In this document: positions 1 through 9,790 of the stretch, piece by piece
How positions within the stretch are numbered: the stretch's first letter is position 1
Layout: every line of letters begins with the position of its first letter
From: Pseudomonadales bacterium
GTDB lineage: Bacteria; Pseudomonadota; Gammaproteobacteria; Pseudomonadales; Azotimanducaceae
DNA: 51,035 nt
Direction of reading: 5' to 3'
NCBI GenBank assembly: GCA_019090615.1
Contig: JAHRVQ010000061.1
Location: 1 to 51,035, forward strand
Made by a program: the position numbers and the translations under genes
Notes under the pieces: model-generated
What the model was told of the DNA's origin: nothing
Seen by the model: the letters and a program-made list of their open reading frames with translations, nothing else
The model's database searches: none

Positions 1-2
1 GT

Positions 3-125
3 GACAACGTTAATATGGATGTTGAGCTGATTGCGCCGATCGCGATGGAAGAAGGCCAACGCTTTGCAATACGTGAAGGTGGCCGAACAGTAGGCGCTGG
101 TGTTGTCGTAAAAATAAAAGGCTAA
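3..125 (+). CDS. tuf: Elongation factor Tu, C-terminal end (partial)
   Basis: Reading from base 3 gives 40 residues that match the end of EF-Tu, including the [20 protein letters not shown] stretch and the terminal [12 protein letters not shown]-Tu carries aminoacyl-tRNA to the ribosome as a GTP complex. Only part of its third beta-barrel domain is in the window; the start lies to the left. Its position just before the S10 operon is the usual gammaproteobacterial order (rpsL-rpsG-fusA-tuf). No terminator is seen between its stop and the promoter at about 160, so read-through into the S10 leader is possible. Confidence 0.95.
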   Translation, partial: DNVNMDVELIAPIAMEEGQRFAIREGGRTVGAGVVVKIKG

Positions 126-159
126 ATAGTGCTATAAAAATAATAGCCGGTAAATAAAG

Positions 160-188
160 CTGGTAATAGGTGTGAAAATTTGTATAAT
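160..188 (+). promoter_or_regulatory. Candidate promoter of the S10 operon
   Basis: A perfect TATAAT lies at 183-188. Seventeen bases upstream there is only a weak -35 (CTGGTA, 160-165). The bases after the -10 (CGCGCCC) are GC-rich, as is usual for stringently controlled ribosomal promoters. A start near 195 would give a leader of about 195 nt before rpsJ. The -10 is seen directly; promoter activity is inferred. Confidence 0.55.
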
Positions 189-232
189 TCGCGCCCTCTT
201 GTCCCGCTAAGTTAATGATAGCGAAGACTTAG

Positions 233-249
233 GATCCCGATTGGGGATC
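233..249 (+). promoter_or_regulatory. Leader hairpin upstream of the S10 attenuator
   Basis: GATCCC (233-238) and GGGATC (244-249) form a 6-bp stem with a 5-nt loop, in the leader between the candidate promoter and the terminator-like hairpin. In E. coli the S10 leader holds several hairpins through which L4 controls transcription and translation. Equivalence with one of them is inferred from position only. Confidence 0.4.
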
Positions 250-301
250 AATGGATTGTCAGGTACTACTTATTTATTAAGCTTGGCACAGCGTTTGAAT
301 C

Positions 302-336
302 GCCTTCCCCCTATTTAAAGGGTGAGGGCTTTTTTT
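302..336 (+). terminator. Terminator-like hairpin in the S10 leader (candidate attenuator)
   Basis: Bases 302-312 pair with 319-329 (11 positions, one G-U pair, one C-U mismatch, 6-nt loop) and are followed at once by seven T. This is a complete intrinsic-terminator shape, downstream of the candidate promoter and 55 bases before rpsJ. It could be an attenuator for the S10 operon, like the L4-responsive site of E. coli, or simply the tuf terminator. The promoter placed before it favours the first reading. Confidence 0.6.
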
Positions 337-390
337 GCCTTTATATGGGCCAAATGTGAAATTAACTGCCGTTTTTGGAGACGGGTTGGA

Positions 391-702
391 ATGCAAAATC
401 AAAGAATACGAATTCGGTTGAAGGCCTTTGATCATCGCCTGATTGATATTTCAACGCAGGAAATTGTAAATACTGCAAAACGAACCGGCGCACAGGTACG
501 CGGGCCAATTCCGTTGCCAACAAGAATTGAAAAATTTACAGTCCTTACATCGCCTCACGTTTATAAAGACGCGCGAGATCAGTATGAAATTCGAACGCAT
601 AAGCGTTTGCTTGATATCGTTGAGCCCACTGAAAAGACCGTTGATGCACTGACAAAACTTGATCTTGCAGCTGGTGTAGAAGTTCAAATTAATCTGGGTT
701 AA
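391..702 (+). CDS. rpsJ: 30S ribosomal protein S10 (NusE)
   Basis: At 103 residues, starting [19 protein letters not shown], this is the standard S10 length and sequence. S10 sits in the head of the small subunit and, as NusE, also joins the transcription antitermination complex. The reading frame stays open upstream to 322, but that part runs through the leader hairpin and has no S10 similarity. GGAG at 377-380 supports the ATG at 391. It is the first gene of the S10 operon, and rplC follows ten bases later. The conserved [14 protein letters not shown] and [10 protein letters not shown] segments are intact. Confidence 0.97.
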   Translation: MQNQRIRIRLKAFDHRLIDISTQEIVNTAKRTGAQVRGPIPLPTRIEKFTVLTSPHVYKDARDQYEIRTHKRLLDIVEPTEKTVDALTKLDLAAGVEVQINLG

Positions 703-712
703 TGGAGTGAGC

Positions 713-1351
713 ATGACGATAGGTATAGTTGGTACAAAAAGAGGCATGACTCGCATATTTACAGAAGACGGTGATTCGGTGCCGGTTACAGTAATTGAGG
801 CGGCGCCAAATAGAGTTACCCAGCGAAAGACGTTAGAAAAAGATGGTTACGAAGCAATACAAGTTACTTATGGGGCGGTTAAGGCATCGAAAGTAAATAA
901 AGCCAAAGCCGGTCATTTTAGCAAGAGTGGAGTGGCAGCTGGGCGAGCCTTATTAGAGTTTCGCTGTAATGCAGAAACCGCAGTTAAAGTTGGTGATAGC
1001 CTGGCATTGGATGAGTTTACCGTTGGCCAAAAAGTTGATGTGACTGGTCAGTCAAAAGGTAAAGGTTTTGCTGGTGTGGTAAAGCGACACAATTTCCAAA
1101 TGCAGGATGCAACCCACGGTAATTCCATATCTCACCGAGCGCCAGGTTCAATTGGCCAGTGTCAGACACCGGGCCGTGTTTTTAAAGGTAAGAAGATGGC
1201 AGGCCATATGGGCGCCGTTAGAGTAACAACACAGACTCTGGAAGTAATCAGAGTTGATCAAGAAAATAACATTCTGCTCGTTAAAGGGGCGGTACCTGGC
1301 GCGACAGGCGGCGATGTCGTTATTAAGCCTTCTGTTAAAGCCCAGAATTAA
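713..1351 (+). CDS. rplC: 50S ribosomal protein L3
   Basis: L3 is one of the first proteins to bind 23S rRNA and reaches toward the peptidyl transferase centre. The product is 212 residues (E. coli 209). The central loop with [20 protein letters not shown], which holds the glutamine methylated by PrmB in relatives, is present. A GTG two codons earlier (707) is also in frame, but it overlaps GGAG (704-707), which is well placed as ribosome site for the ATG at 713, so I use 713. It lies between rpsJ and rplD in the S10 operon. Confidence 0.96.
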   Translation: MTIGIVGTKRGMTRIFTEDGDSVPVTVIEAAPNRVTQRKTLEKDGYEAIQVTYGAVKASKVNKAKAGHFSKSGVAAGRALLEFRCNAETAVKVGDSLALDEFTVGQKVDVTGQSKGKGFAGVVKRHNFQMQDATHGNSISHRAPGSIGQCQTPGRVFKGKKMAGHMGAVRVTTQTLEVIRVDQENNILLVKGAVPGATGGDVVIKPSVKAQN

Positions 1352-1365
1352 GTGGAGTTGAAACG

Positions 1366-1986
1366 TTGAATCTCAATATTTCAGAACCAGGCAAAGGAAT
1401 CTCAGATCGAGCAATCGATGTATCCGAGAGTACTTTTGGCCGTCAGTACAACGAAGCACTGGTTCATCAGGTAGTAATAGCCTTCATGGCGGGGGCGCGA
1501 CAAGGCACCCGCGCTCAAAAAACACGTGCCGAAGTAAGTGGTGGTGGTAGAAAACCATTTCGCCAAAAAGGAACTGGACGTGCACGTGCTGGTACCATTC
1601 GTTCGCCAATATGGCGGGGCGGTGGTCAGACATTTGCATCAAAAGGCCAGGACTTTAGTCAGAAAGTAAACCGGAAAATGTATCGCGGTGCAATGCGTTC
1701 AATATTATCCGAGCTCATTCGCCAGGAGCGTTTAGTGGTTGCTGAGCAGTTTAGTGTTGATGCGCCGAAAACTAAACAAGTACAGGCTCAATTAAAAGAT
1801 TTTGAATTGGCGAATGTACTTGTGGTGGTAGAAGAGGTGGATGAAAATCTGTTTCTAGGTGCTAGAAATCTTCGCAATGTTGAAGTGATCGATGTTCAGG
1901 GAGTAAATCCTGTTAACCTGATTGGCTTTGAGAAAGTACTGTTTACCGTAGGTGCGCTGAAAAAAGCTGAGGAAATGCTGGCATGA
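1366..1986 (+). CDS. rplD: 50S ribosomal protein L4, TTG start
   Basis: L4 lines the peptide exit tunnel, and in E. coli it represses its own operon by acting on the S10 leader. The product is 206 residues. It keeps [15 protein letters not shown] and the basic loop [23 protein letters not shown] (residues about 59-81) that reaches into the tunnel. The start is TTG, eight bases after GGAG (1354-1357); there is no in-frame ATG before the conserved region. The stop overlaps the rplW start (ATGA), implying coupled translation. The hairpins before rpsJ make L4 autoregulation plausible here, but that is inference. Confidence 0.95.
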   Translation: MNLNISEPGKGISDRAIDVSESTFGRQYNEALVHQVVIAFMAGARQGTRAQKTRAEVSGGGRKPFRQKGTGRARAGTIRSPIWRGGGQTFASKGQDFSQKVNRKMYRGAMRSILSELIRQERLVVAEQFSVDAPKTKQVQAQLKDFELANVLVVVEEVDENLFLGARNLRNVEVIDVQGVNPVNLIGFEKVLFTVGALKKAEEMLA

Positions 1987-2282
1987 ATCAAGAGCGAATG
2001 TACGGAATCCTGATGGGCGCGCATATTTCCGAAAAAGCGACATTGATTGCAGAAGAATCGAATCAATTTACCTTTAAGGTTGCTAAAGACGCAACCAGGC
2101 GAGAAATTAAAGAAGCTGTCGAAACGATCTATGAGGTTGAAGTTAAAGGTGTATCGGTCCTTAACGTAAAAGGTAAGGTGAAGCGAAATATGCGTGGCAT
2201 AAGTCGCAAGCCAGGCTGGAAGAAAGCATATGTCAGGCTTGCAGAAGGCCAGGACATTGATTTCAGCACGACAAACGATTGA
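1983..2282 (+). CDS. rplW: 50S ribosomal protein L23
   Basis: L23 stands at the tunnel exit and is the docking site for trigger factor and SRP. At 99 residues it is normal in length, with the early [12 protein letters not shown] segment and the basic hairpin with [20 protein letters not shown]. Its ATG shares four bases with the rplD stop, so it probably depends on ribosomes finishing rplD. rplB follows after 29 bases. Confidence 0.96.
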   Translation: MNQERMYGILMGAHISEKATLIAEESNQFTFKVAKDATRREIKEAVETIYEVEVKGVSVLNVKGKVKRNMRGISRKPGWKKAYVRLAEGQDIDFSTTND

Positions 2283-2311
2283 TCAAACGAATTAGTTAAC
2301 GAGTTATTATA

Positions 2312-3142
2312 ATGCCAGTCGTAAAAACTAAACCAACATCGCCAGGACGACGATTTGTCGTTCGAGTGAGCAGCCCCGAACTACATCAGGGTGAAGCTTA
2401 TAAGCCGTTAGTTGAAAAGAAATCGAAATCAGGTGGCCGAAATAACAATGGCCGTATCACTACCAGACATATAGGTGGTGGTCATAAGCAAAAGTACAGA
2501 AAGATAGATTTTAAGCGTACCAAAGATAGTGTTAAGGCTGTTGTTGAACGGCTAGAGTACGACCCGAACAGAACTGCACATATTGCTTTGCTTAAGTACC
2601 TCGACGGAGAGCGTCGATATATTATAGCGCCTAAAACACTGGCTGTTGGTGATGAAGTAAGCTCTGGTAACGACGCTGCTATAAAACCAGGTAATTGCCT
2701 GCCGCTGCGTAACATGCCAATGGGTAGTGTGCTGCATTGTATAGAACTCAAGCCAGGTAAGGGTGCTCAGATGGTTCGTAGTGCAGGTACATCCTGCCAA
2801 TTGGTTGCTAAAGAAGGCGCATACGTTACGTTACGTATGCGATCTGGAGAAATGCGCAAAGTGTTAGCAGATTGTCGAGCGACGCTTGGCGAAGTAAGTA
2901 ATTCCGAGCATAACCTGGAGTCACTTGGTAAAGCAGGTGCTAGACGTTGGCGCGGTGTACGGCCGACTGTCCGTGGTGTTGTGATGAATCCGGTAGATCA
3001 CCCGCATGGTGGTGGAGAGGGCAAAACGTCAGGTGGACGTCATCCTGTTTCGCCTTGGGGAATGCCAACTAAAGGGTATAAAACTCGTAAGAATAAACGC
3101 ACGGATAATATGATTGTTCGTCGCCGACGTTCTAATCGATAG
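2312..3142 (+). CDS. rplB: 50S ribosomal protein L2
   Basis: L2 is needed for subunit joining and lies close to the peptidyl transferase centre. The product is 276 residues (E. coli 273). The C-terminal signature [20 protein letters not shown] (about residues 227-246), with the conserved histidine cluster, is complete. The start is ATG with only a weak GAG upstream. The stop TAG touches the AGGAG of rpsS, keeping the operon tight. Confidence 0.97.
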   Translation: MPVVKTKPTSPGRRFVVRVSSPELHQGEAYKPLVEKKSKSGGRNNNGRITTRHIGGGHKQKYRKIDFKRTKDSVKAVVERLEYDPNRTAHIALLKYLDGERRYIIAPKTLAVGDEVSSGNDAAIKPGNCLPLRNMPMGSVLHCIELKPGKGAQMVRSAGTSCQLVAKEGAYVTLRMRSGEMRKVLADCRATLGEVSNSEHNLESLGKAGARRWRGVRPTVRGVVMNPVDHPHGGGEGKTSGGRHPVSPWGMPTKGYKTRKNKRTDNMIVRRRRSNR

Positions 3143-3153
3143 GAGTATAAGAA

Positions 3154-3429
3154 GTGCCGCGTAGCTTAAAGAAGGGACCGTTTATAGATCTTCATCTAAT
3201 GAAGAAGATTGGTAAGGCAATAGAGACCAACGACAAACGGCCTATTAAAACATGGTCCAGGCGTTCAATAATTACCCCGGATTTTGTCGGCTTTACTGTA
3301 CAGGTACATAATGGCAGAAGCCATATCCCAGTGTTCGTTACAGAAGATATGGTCGGTCATAAATTTGGTGAGTTTTCGCAGACTCGTACATTTCGTGGGC
3401 ATGTAGCGGACAAAAAAGTTCGCCGATAG
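3154..3429 (+). CDS. rpsS: 30S ribosomal protein S19, GTG start
   Basis: S19 binds 16S rRNA in the head of the 30S subunit next to S13 and contacts A-site tRNA. The 91 residues open with [18 protein letters not shown] and keep the [20 protein letters not shown] core. The start codon is GTG at 3154, with AGGAG eight bases upstream that overlaps the rplB stop. There is no in-frame ATG that would preserve the conserved N-terminus. Confidence 0.96.
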   Translation: MPRSLKKGPFIDLHLMKKIGKAIETNDKRPIKTWSRRSIITPDFVGFTVQVHNGRSHIPVFVTEDMVGHKFGEFSQTRTFRGHVADKKVRR

Positions 3430-3466
3430 CATATACGCTAGCGCAAGGTTTAAGAGGAACGAGACT

Positions 3467-3796
3467 ATGGAAATAGCAGCTAAATTAAAAGGTGCAAAGC
3501 TATCAGCTCAAAAGGCACGATTGGTAGCTGACCAGATACGTGGTCGTAATGTTGCGGAAGCGCTGGATATATTAAATTTTAGTACTAAAAAGGGCGCTCA
3601 CATAGTTCGGAAGCTATTAGAGTCAGCCATTGCAAACGCAGAACATAACGAAGCCGCAGACGTAGATGAATTGTCTGTGGCAACAATCTTCGTTGACGAA
3701 GGTTTAACGATGAAGAGAATACGCCCACGCGCAAAAGGTCGAGCAGATCGAATCTTAAAAAGAACCTGCCATATTACGCTCGCAGTTGCAGATTAG
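3467..3796 (+). CDS. rplV: 50S ribosomal protein L22
   Basis: L22 lines the exit tunnel, and its long beta-hairpin forms part of the constriction where macrolides act. The 109 residues include the hairpin region [21 protein letters not shown] near residues 82-102. A purine-rich AGAGGAA precedes the ATG. It lies between rpsS and rpsC with gaps of 37 and 36 bases, slightly longer than the neighbouring spacings; nothing notable is seen in them. Confidence 0.96.
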   Translation: MEIAAKLKGAKLSAQKARLVADQIRGRNVAEALDILNFSTKKGAHIVRKLLESAIANAEHNEAADVDELSVATIFVDEGLTMKRIRPRAKGRADRILKRTCHITLAVAD

Positions 3797-3832
3797 TTTC
3801 CAGGGCATAGGTAAAGGTTAAAGGAAAGAATT

Positions 3833-4507
3833 ATGGGTCAAAAAGTACATCCTACTGGATTTCGTCTTGGCGTCGTTAAGGAGCATACATCTGTTTGGTA
3901 TGCTGACGGTGCTAACTACGCTGAAAAGCTGCATAATGATTTAATCGTGCGCGCGTATATTCAGAAACGTTTGGCTCAAGCTTCAGTAAGCCGGATTGAA
4001 ATTGAACGACCTGCGCAAACTGCAAGAATTACGATACATACTGCGCGTCCCGGTATAGTGATTGGTAAAAAAGGTGAAGATGTTGAGCGACTGCGGCGTG
4101 AAGTTGCCAAGTTGATGAAAGTACCGGTGCATATCAACATCGAGGAAATACGTAAACCAGAATTGGACGCCCAGCTTGTAGCCAGGAACGTTGCCCAGCA
4201 ATTAGAAAGACGTGTGCAGTTTAGACGTGCTATGAAGCGAGTAATACAAAACTCTATGCGGCTCGGTGCACAAGGAATTAAAGTGCGAGTAGCTGGCCGA
4301 TTGGGCGGTGCCGAAATTGCACGTTCAGAGAGTTATCACGAAGGTAGAGTGCCCTTACATACTTTGCGAGCCGATATAGATTATGCGCCGGCAGAGGCAC
4401 TAACAACCTATGGTATTATAGGCGTGAAAGTGTGGATTTTTAAGGGTGAGATTCTTGATGTTAGAGAAGACGCCAAAGACCAACAAAACGTGCAGACTTT
4501 CGGATAA
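3833..4507 (+). CDS. rpsC: 30S ribosomal protein S3
   Basis: S3 is part of the mRNA entry channel and its helicase activity. The product is 224 residues. It starts [14 protein letters not shown], has a KH domain with the GxxG-type loop [13 protein letters not shown] (about residues 75-87) and keeps the C-terminal domain ending at [20 protein letters not shown] precedes the ATG. The tail is a little shorter than in E. coli (233), which is within normal variation. Confidence 0.97.
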   Translation: MGQKVHPTGFRLGVVKEHTSVWYADGANYAEKLHNDLIVRAYIQKRLAQASVSRIEIERPAQTARITIHTARPGIVIGKKGEDVERLRREVAKLMKVPVHINIEEIRKPELDAQLVARNVAQQLERRVQFRRAMKRVIQNSMRLGAQGIKVRVAGRLGGAEIARSESYHEGRVPLHTLRADIDYAPAEALTTYGIIGVKVWIFKGEILDVREDAKDQQNVQTFG

Positions 4508-4513
4508 GAATCG

Positions 4514-4927
4514 ATGTTACAGCCTAAACGAACTAAATTCAGAAAAACGCAGAAAGGCCGAAACCGAGGTTTGGCGCATCGTGGTAGTACCGTCAGTTTC
4601 GGCGAATACGGTCTAAAAGCTACTGCTCGTGGGCGAATGACTGCTCGACAAATCGAAGCTGGCCGGCGCGCAATGACCCGTCATGTGAAGCGTGGCGGAC
4701 AGATCTGGATCAGAGTTTTTCCAGATAAACCAATAACCAACAAGCCACTCGAAGTACGGCAGGGTAAAGGTAAAGGTAATGTTGAGTATTGGATTGCTCA
4801 AATAAAGCCCGGAAAAATGCTTTATGAAATGGACGGTGTAACTGAAGAAGTTGCGCGAGAGGCCTTTAAATTGGCAGCAGCAAAATTTCCATTCCCAACA
4901 ACTTTTGTCAAACGCACTGTAATGTGA
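4514..4927 (+). CDS. rplP: 50S ribosomal protein L16
   Basis: L16 organises the A-site tRNA region of the large subunit. Its 137 residues start [19 protein letters not shown] and contain the conserved [17 protein letters not shown]. The arginine hydroxylated by RoxA in E. coli falls in the conserved middle. The gene starts six bases after the rpsC stop with a poor ribosome site, which suggests translational coupling. Confidence 0.96.
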   Translation: MLQPKRTKFRKTQKGRNRGLAHRGSTVSFGEYGLKATARGRMTARQIEAGRRAMTRHVKRGGQIWIRVFPDKPITNKPLEVRQGKGKGNVEYWIAQIKPGKMLYEMDGVTEEVAREAFKLAAAKFPFPTTFVKRTVM

Positions 4928-4946
4928 GCTGAGAGACTCATAAATT

Positions 4947-5144
4947 ATGAAAGCATCAGAATTAAGAGAAAAATCAGTTGAAGAGCTTGCAGAAACTTTG
5001 ATCGACCTGGCTAAAGAGCAGTTCACACGACGCATGCAACAATCTACTGGTCAATTGAATCAGACACATTTGTTGAAAACAGTGAAAAGAGAAATAGCAC
5101 GCGTAAAAACTGTACTTAATGAGAAAAGCAGGGTTAGCGAATGA
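4947..5144 (+). CDS. rpmC: 50S ribosomal protein L29
   Basis: L29 is a small two-helix protein beside L23 at the tunnel exit. The 65 residues match the family: [14 protein letters not shown], then a helix ending near [16 protein letters not shown]. The stop TGA overlaps the rpsQ ATG (ATGA). The N-terminus is typical and the start is the only in-frame ATG. Confidence 0.94.
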   Translation: MKASELREKSVEELAETLIDLAKEQFTRRMQQSTGQLNQTHLLKTVKREIARVKTVLNEKSRVSE

Positions 5145-5404
5145 GCAAGACGACAGAAGCGCGTACAGCAAGTGGTAGAGTTGTTAGTAGTAAGATGGAC
5201 AAGACCATCACCGTACTAGTAGAACGGCAGGTCAAACACCCGATATATGGAAAATATATCAAGCGGTCCAACAAGATCCATGCGCATGACGAAGATAATG
5301 TATGTCACGAAGGCGATTTGGTCACGATAGAAGAGACTCGACCAATATCAAAAACAAAGGCATGGAAACTGAATTCAATTGATCGTAAGGCCACCTCATT
5401 ATAA
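5141..5404 (+). CDS. rpsQ: 30S ribosomal protein S17
   Basis: S17 is a primary 16S rRNA-binding OB-fold protein. The 87 residues contain [18 protein letters not shown] and the [14 protein letters not shown] loop. It is the last gene of the S10 operon in the classical scheme and overlaps rpmC by four bases. The 74-base gap that follows is where the spc promoter lies in E. coli. A TAAATA near 5448 with a poor upstream TTTACG could be that promoter, but the match is too weak to list separately. Confidence 0.95.
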   Translation: MSKTTEARTASGRVVSSKMDKTITVLVERQVKHPIYGKYIKRSNKIHAHDEDNVCHEGDLVTIEETRPISKTKAWKLNSIDRKATSL

Positions 5405-5478
5405 CGGGTTGTTAGTTCGATAGTTTTTTACGATTTTGATCTACAGGTTAAATACCATTGTAGGGTGGAGATAGGACA

Positions 5479-5847
5479 ATGATTCAGACACAAACGTACT
5501 TGGATATTGCAGACAATAGTGGCGCTCGTCGTGTGATGTGCATTAAAGTGCTCGGCGGTTCCAAGCGACGTTATGCTGGTATCGGTGATGTGATTAAAGT
5601 AGCTGTCAAAGAAGCGATTCCTCGTGGCCGAGTCAAAAAAGGCCAGGTACTGGATGCAGTTGTAGTTAGGACCAAAAAGGGTGTTCGACGTTCAGATGGT
5701 TCATTGATTAAATTCGATGGTAATGCTGCGGTTTTATTAAACGCAAGCAAGCAACCAATCGGGACAAGAATCTTTGGCCCAGTTACTAGAGAACTACGTA
5801 ACGACAATTTTATGAAGATTATCTCTTTGGCGCCGGAAGTCCTTTAA
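5479..5847 (+). CDS. rplN: 50S ribosomal protein L14
   Basis: L14 binds 23S rRNA at the subunit interface and is the target of the silencing factor RsfS, which is also encoded in this window (26871). The 122 residues start [20 protein letters not shown] and keep [26 protein letters not shown] precedes the ATG. It is the first gene of the spc operon unit. Confidence 0.97.
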   Translation: MIQTQTYLDIADNSGARRVMCIKVLGGSKRRYAGIGDVIKVAVKEAIPRGRVKKGQVLDAVVVRTKKGVRRSDGSLIKFDGNAAVLLNASKQPIGTRIFGPVTRELRNDNFMKIISLAPEVL

Positions 5848-5889
5848 AACAAGGGTAAACGAGCAGCGTAACAGCAGGGTATGGGTTAA

Positions 5890-6207
5890 ATGCAAAAAAT
5901 TAAGCAAGACGACGATGTAATAGTTATTGCTGGGAAAGACAAGGGCAAAAGAGGCTCTGTTGTAAGGACGTTAAAAAACGATCGAATATTTGTTTCAGGC
6001 GTCAATATGATCAAGCGGCATACCAAAGGTAATCCGCAAATGGGTCAACCTGGTGGAATTATAGAGAAGGAAGCGTCGATCCATATATCGAATATCGCAA
6101 TTTATAATGCGAAGACGACGAAAGCCGACAGAGTCGGTATAAAAACATTGGAAGACGGAAAAAAGGTTCGAGTTTTTCGTTCCACCGGCGATGAAATAAA
6201 CGGTTAG
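5890..6207 (+). CDS. rplX: 50S ribosomal protein L24
   Basis: L24 initiates assembly of the large subunit. It has 105 residues with an N-terminal KOW motif ([20 protein letters not shown], residues about 6-25). AGGG sits upstream of the ATG. The stop is only four bases from rplE. In E. coli the S8 repressor site lies at this rplX-rplE junction; I did not identify that structure by eye. Confidence 0.95.
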   Translation: MQKIKQDDDVIVIAGKDKGKRGSVVRTLKNDRIFVSGVNMIKRHTKGNPQMGQPGGIIEKEASIHISNIAIYNAKTTKADRVGIKTLEDGKKVRVFRSTGDEING

Positions 6208-6211
6208 CAAA

Positions 6212-6763
6212 ATGGCAGATTTGAAAGCGCAATATGATTCAGAATTGAAACAGCAGCTCAAAGAGCTACTGGGTCTTGAAAACGTGATGGAAGTACCGCG
6301 TCTTACCAAAATTACTCTTAATATGGGTGTTGGTGAGGCGATAGGTGATCGTAAGCAGTTAGACAACGCTGTGGCCGATATGCAAAAGATCGCTGGCCAA
6401 AAGCCAGTAATATGTGAAGCTCGGAAGTCAATAGCAGCTTTTAAAGTTCGTGAAGGTTATCCTGTTGGTTGTAAAGTCACATTGCGAAAACGCCAGATGT
6501 ATGAGTTTTTGGATCGGCTAATTAATATAGCTATACCACGCCAGCGTGACTTTAGAGGTATTAGTTCAAAATCATTTGACGGTCGCGGCAACTTTGCAAT
6601 GGGCCTTGACGAGCAAATTGTATTTCCAGAAATCGACTATGACAAGATCGATAAGGTACGAGGCCTGGATATTAGTATCGTAACCACCGCGAAAACGGAT
6701 GACCAAGGTAGAGCGCTACTGAAAGCCTTTAATTTCCCATTTAGGGAAGTGAGTAACGCCTAG
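6212..6763 (+). CDS. rplE: 50S ribosomal protein L5
   Basis: L5 binds 5S rRNA and contacts P-site tRNA through the inter-subunit bridge. The product is 183 residues (E. coli 179), with [31 protein letters not shown] and the C-terminal [18 protein letters not shown]. Spacing to rplX is four bases and there is no strong ribosome site, which fits translational coupling. The short extra length is at the N-terminus. Confidence 0.96.
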   Translation: MADLKAQYDSELKQQLKELLGLENVMEVPRLTKITLNMGVGEAIGDRKQLDNAVADMQKIAGQKPVICEARKSIAAFKVREGYPVGCKVTLRKRQMYEFLDRLINIAIPRQRDFRGISSKSFDGRGNFAMGLDEQIVFPEIDYDKIDKVRGLDISIVTTAKTDDQGRALLKAFNFPFREVSNA

Positions 6764-6835
6764 ACTAATTCCCGCGATGTATTAAAGCAGGAATTTTAAA
6801 TGACGATAGATGGCAACAGCTAGCAGAGAAAGAAT

Positions 6836-7141
6836 ATGGCTAAACAAGCAATGATCAATAGGGAAAAAAAGCGAGCGAAAATTGTCGCTAAGTACGCAGA
6901 GAAAAGGGCTGCGCTTAAGAAGACTATAGCAGACCCTAAGACCTCAGATGATGATCGTTGGGATGCGCAGGTCAAGTTACAATCATTGCCGCGCAACGCG
7001 AGCCCTAGCAGGCAAGTACGTCGTTGCAAATTGACAGGTCGTCCGCATGCAGTTTATCGCCGATTTGGATTGGCAAGAACAAAACTCAGAGAAGCAGCCA
7101 TGCGCGGTGATGTGCCTGGCCTGGTCAAATCTAGCTGGTAG
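6836..7141 (+). CDS. rpsN: 30S ribosomal protein S14, zinc-free type
   Basis: S14 assembles late into the head of the 30S subunit. The 101 residues are the long form lacking the CxxC pairs of the zinc-binding version, and the conserved [20 protein letters not shown] is present. Upstream AGAGAAAGA serves as a purine-rich ribosome site. A 72-base gap separates it from rplE, with no structure seen. Confidence 0.96.
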   Translation: MAKQAMINREKKRAKIVAKYAEKRAALKKTIADPKTSDDDRWDAQVKLQSLPRNASPSRQVRRCKLTGRPHAVYRRFGLARTKLREAAMRGDVPGLVKSSW

Positions 7142-7155
7142 GGGAATAATCAAAA

Positions 7156-7548
7156 ATGACTATGCAAGATCCAATAGCAGATATGCTAACACGTATAAGA
7201 AATGCCCAGACTGCTCGAATCAAAGAAATCGAAATGCCATCGTCACAGACTAAAGTAGCTGTGGCAAAGGTACTTCAAGACGAAGGTTATATCAGTGCGT
7301 TCTCGGTCGATGATGAAGTTAAAAAGCAGCTGAGTATTGAACTTAAGTATTTTGACGGCAAGCCAGTAATCGAAGAGATTAATCGTGTAAGTCGCCCTGG
7401 TTTAAGACAGTATTGTGGTAAAGACGAAATTCCACAGGTTAAAGGCGGTCTTGGAATTATTATTCTATCGACCAACAAGGGTTTGATGTCGGATAAAGCC
7501 GCTCGGACTGCCGGGCTTGGCGGTGAATTACTCTGCTCAGTATTTTGA
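7156..7548 (+). CDS. rpsH: 30S ribosomal protein S8
   Basis: S8 is a primary 16S rRNA binder and the translational repressor of the spc operon in E. coli. The 130 residues begin [18 protein letters not shown] and end with the classic [10 protein letters not shown] after [19 protein letters not shown] lies about 12 bases before the ATG. The 75-base gap to rplF has no gene. Confidence 0.97.
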   Translation: MTMQDPIADMLTRIRNAQTARIKEIEMPSSQTKVAVAKVLQDEGYISAFSVDDEVKKQLSIELKYFDGKPVIEEINRVSRPGLRQYCGKDEIPQVKGGLGIIILSTNKGLMSDKAARTAGLGGELLCSVF

Positions 7549-7623
7549 GCCCACGTTTTCAACATAGACAGGCCCTGACGGAAATCGTTACGGGTTGGTA
7601 CGAGTGCGAAAGGTTTAATAGAT

Positions 7624-8157
7624 ATGTCTCGAATAGCAAATAGTCCAGTTGTAATACCAGGCGGGGTTGAAGTTAATCTCAACGATCAGAGCCTTAGTAT
7701 CAAGGGAGCTAAAGGTGCGCTTGATATCGATATTCACCAGTTTGTGAATGTTTCTCAGGACGATAATGTGCTGAAATTTAAAGCCACTAATCAGTCAAAA
7801 AAGGCTGGTGCTCTGGCTGGTACTTTTCGGGCACTAGTTAACTGTATGGTTTCTGGTGTAACCAAGGGTTTTGTAAAGGAACTGACGCTTATTGGTGTTG
7901 GTTACAGAGCTAAAGCGCAAGGAAAAAAATTGTCGCTCAACCTCGGTTTTTCACATCCAGTCGATTATGAGATACCGGAAGGCATCGAAATTGAAACACC
8001 GAGTCAAACCCAAATATTGATAAAGGGTATCGATAAACAACTAGTCGGTCAGGTAGCTGCAGAGATAAGAGCTTATCGGTCGCCGGAGCCCTACAAAGGA
8101 AAAGGTGTTCGTTATGCAGACGAATATGTGAAGCGTAAAGAAGCCAAGAAAAAGTAA
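7624..8157 (+). CDS. rplF: 50S ribosomal protein L6
   Basis: L6 sits near the factor-binding site and the sarcin-ricin loop. Its 177 residues form two repeated domains, with the C-terminal signature [22 protein letters not shown]. The start [17 protein letters not shown] is typical. AAGG precedes the ATG. The 86-base spacer before rplR is A+T-rich and appears to hold no gene. Confidence 0.97.
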   Translation: MSRIANSPVVIPGGVEVNLNDQSLSIKGAKGALDIDIHQFVNVSQDDNVLKFKATNQSKKAGALAGTFRALVNCMVSGVTKGFVKELTLIGVGYRAKAQGKKLSLNLGFSHPVDYEIPEGIEIETPSQTQILIKGIDKQLVGQVAAEIRAYRSPEPYKGKGVRYADEYVKRKEAKKK

Positions 8158-8243
8158 ATTGAAAAAATAATAAGTATCTACGTATATCAAGTTTTTCGCT
8201 TGTGATTTCGTGAACGTTTAGAGAACTTTTAGAGAATTAACAG

Positions 8244-8594
8244 ATGAGCAAGAAAAACGACGCTCGATTAAGAAGAGCAAGGCGTGGCAGAAAGCACATA
8301 CAAAGACTGGAAGTACCAAGGCTTTGTGTATATCGCTCGCCAAGGCATATTTATGCCCAGATCATTTCGTCTACTGGAGATATAGTTCAGGCATCTGCTT
8401 CTACTCTGGACAAATCCTTAAAGGGCGTTAGTGCAGGAAACAGAGACGGTGCTGCAAAAGTTGGTGCTTTGATTGCGGAACGAGCAAAAGCAGCAGGAGT
8501 ATCTCAAGTTGCATTTGATCGGTCCGGCTATAAATATCACGGCCGTATCAAGGCGTTAGCAGATGCAGCCAGAGAAGGCGGTTTGCAGTTTTAA
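8244..8594 (+). CDS. rplR: 50S ribosomal protein L18
   Basis: L18 delivers 5S rRNA to the large subunit together with L5. The 116 residues open with a basic stretch ([20 protein letters not shown]) and keep [25 protein letters not shown] at the end. The upstream site is weak (AGAGAATTAACAG). Gene order L6-L18-S5 is the standard spc order. Confidence 0.96.
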   Translation: MSKKNDARLRRARRGRKHIQRLEVPRLCVYRSPRHIYAQIISSTGDIVQASASTLDKSLKGVSAGNRDGAAKVGALIAERAKAAGVSQVAFDRSGYKYHGRIKALADAAREGGLQF

Positions 8595-8618
8595 GCTAGG
8601 TAGTTTTGAGGATTAGTA

Positions 8619-9122
8619 ATGGCGTATAACGACCAAGATAATGAAGAAGGGATCCAGGAAAAACTGGTTCAGGTAAACCGCGTAGCTAAAGTTGTAAAAG
8701 GCGGTCGTATATTCGGTTTTACCGCCCTCACAGTAGTTGGTGACGGTAATGGGCGAGTCGGATATGGACGAGGAAAAGCTCGAGAAGTGCCGTTGGCAAT
8801 TCAAAAGGCGATGGAGGCAGCTCGACGCAACATGATTGATGTCGATCTAGACGGCACTACCATACAATACGCAATCACTGCCAGGCATGGTGCGTCAAAG
8901 ATTTTCATGCAGCCAGCCTCAGATGGTACTGGTATTATCGCCGGAAAAACTATGCGGGCAGTTCTGGAAGTTGCCGGGGTTCACAATGTACTTGCCAAGT
9001 GTTATGGCTCTACAAACCCGGTTAACGTAATCCGCGCGACTTTTAAGGGTCTGCAGGAAATGAGAACGCCAACAAGCATCGCTGATAAACGTGGTAAGAC
9101 AATAGAAGAAATCACAGGTTAA
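8619..9122 (+). CDS. rpsE: 30S ribosomal protein S5
   Basis: S5 takes part in mRNA entry and decoding accuracy. The product is 167 residues, with the double-stranded RNA-binding-like N domain ([18 protein letters not shown]) and the conserved [20 protein letters not shown]. The early acidic [13 protein letters not shown] is ordinary for the family. GAGG lies before the ATG. rpmD follows after seven bases. Confidence 0.97.
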   Translation: MAYNDQDNEEGIQEKLVQVNRVAKVVKGGRIFGFTALTVVGDGNGRVGYGRGKAREVPLAIQKAMEAARRNMIDVDLDGTTIQYAITARHGASKIFMQPASDGTGIIAGKTMRAVLEVAGVHNVLAKCYGSTNPVNVIRATFKGLQEMRTPTSIADKRGKTIEEITG

Positions 9123-9129
9123 GTTAACG

Positions 9130-9318
9130 ATGTCAAATGTAGATAAAATTGTAGTGACTTTGAACAAGAGCCCAATAGGGCGTCTTAAATCTCATAAAGC
9201 CTGTGTTAAAGGCCTGGGACTAAAAAAAATAGGTCAGTCTGTAGAGGTTATTGATACACCCGAGAATCGAGGCATGATTGCAAAGGTGTATTACATGGTT
9301 TCCGTAGCAGGCGAGTAG
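9130..9318 (+). CDS. rpmD: 50S ribosomal protein L30
   Basis: A small 62-residue protein matching L30 ([28 protein letters not shown]). It binds 23S rRNA domain II. It lies between rpsE and rplO, which supports the call even though the protein is short. The ribosome site is weak, so coupling to rpsE is likely. Confidence 0.94.
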   Translation: MSNVDKIVVTLNKSPIGRLKSHKACVKGLGLKKIGQSVEVIDTPENRGMIAKVYYMVSVAGE

Positions 9319-9330
9319 GAGATAGACAAC

Positions 9331-9762
9331 ATGCGTTTGAATACAATCCAACCTGCTCGAGGCAGTAAAACTTCTCCCAAGCGAGTAGGTCGTGGGATGG
9401 GTAGCGGTCTGGGCAAGACCTGTGGTAGAGGCCATAAAGGCCAAAAGTCGCGCTCCGGTGGTCGAGTAAAACCCGGTTTTGAAGGTGGTCAACAACCTCT
9501 TCAAATGCGTTTGCCCAAGTTCGGTTTTAATTCCGCTAAAGCACGTACTACCGCTGAAGTTACGTTATTCGAGTTATCTAAAGTGGAAGCTGATATTATA
9601 GATTTGCAAGCCCTCAAAGATGCTAATATCGTCGGTCGCAATATTCTAAAAGCCAAGGTAATGTTATCTGGCAAAATTGAGAAAGCTGTCAAAATTAAAG
9701 GTTTAGGCGTATCCAATGGTGCCAGGGCCGCAATCGAAGCTGCAGGCGGAGCAGTCAATTAA
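9331..9762 (+). CDS. rplO: 50S ribosomal protein L15
   Basis: L15 joins late in large-subunit assembly. The 143 residues start [20 protein letters not shown] and show the Gly/Arg-rich extended N-terminus ([23 protein letters not shown]) that threads through rRNA. AGGAG precedes the ATG. It comes right before secY, as in E. coli. Confidence 0.96.
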   Translation: MRLNTIQPARGSKTSPKRVGRGMGSGLGKTCGRGHKGQKSRSGGRVKPGFEGGQQPLQMRLPKFGFNSAKARTTAEVTLFELSKVEADIIDLQALKDANIVGRNILKAKVMLSGKIEKAVKIKGLGVSNGARAAIEAAGGAVN

Positions 9763-9790
9763 TGCGCATCTCTAAGGAATGCATTGTTAA

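Noticed and set aside
322-390. N-terminal extension of S10
   Set aside because: It would translate through the terminator hairpin and has no similarity to S10; a good ribosome site supports 391.
4613-5035. 140-codon minus-strand frame
   Set aside because: Shadow of rplP and rpmC, which are certain.
5420-5455. spc operon promoter
   Set aside because: The best -35/-10 pair is too weak to support a separate feature.
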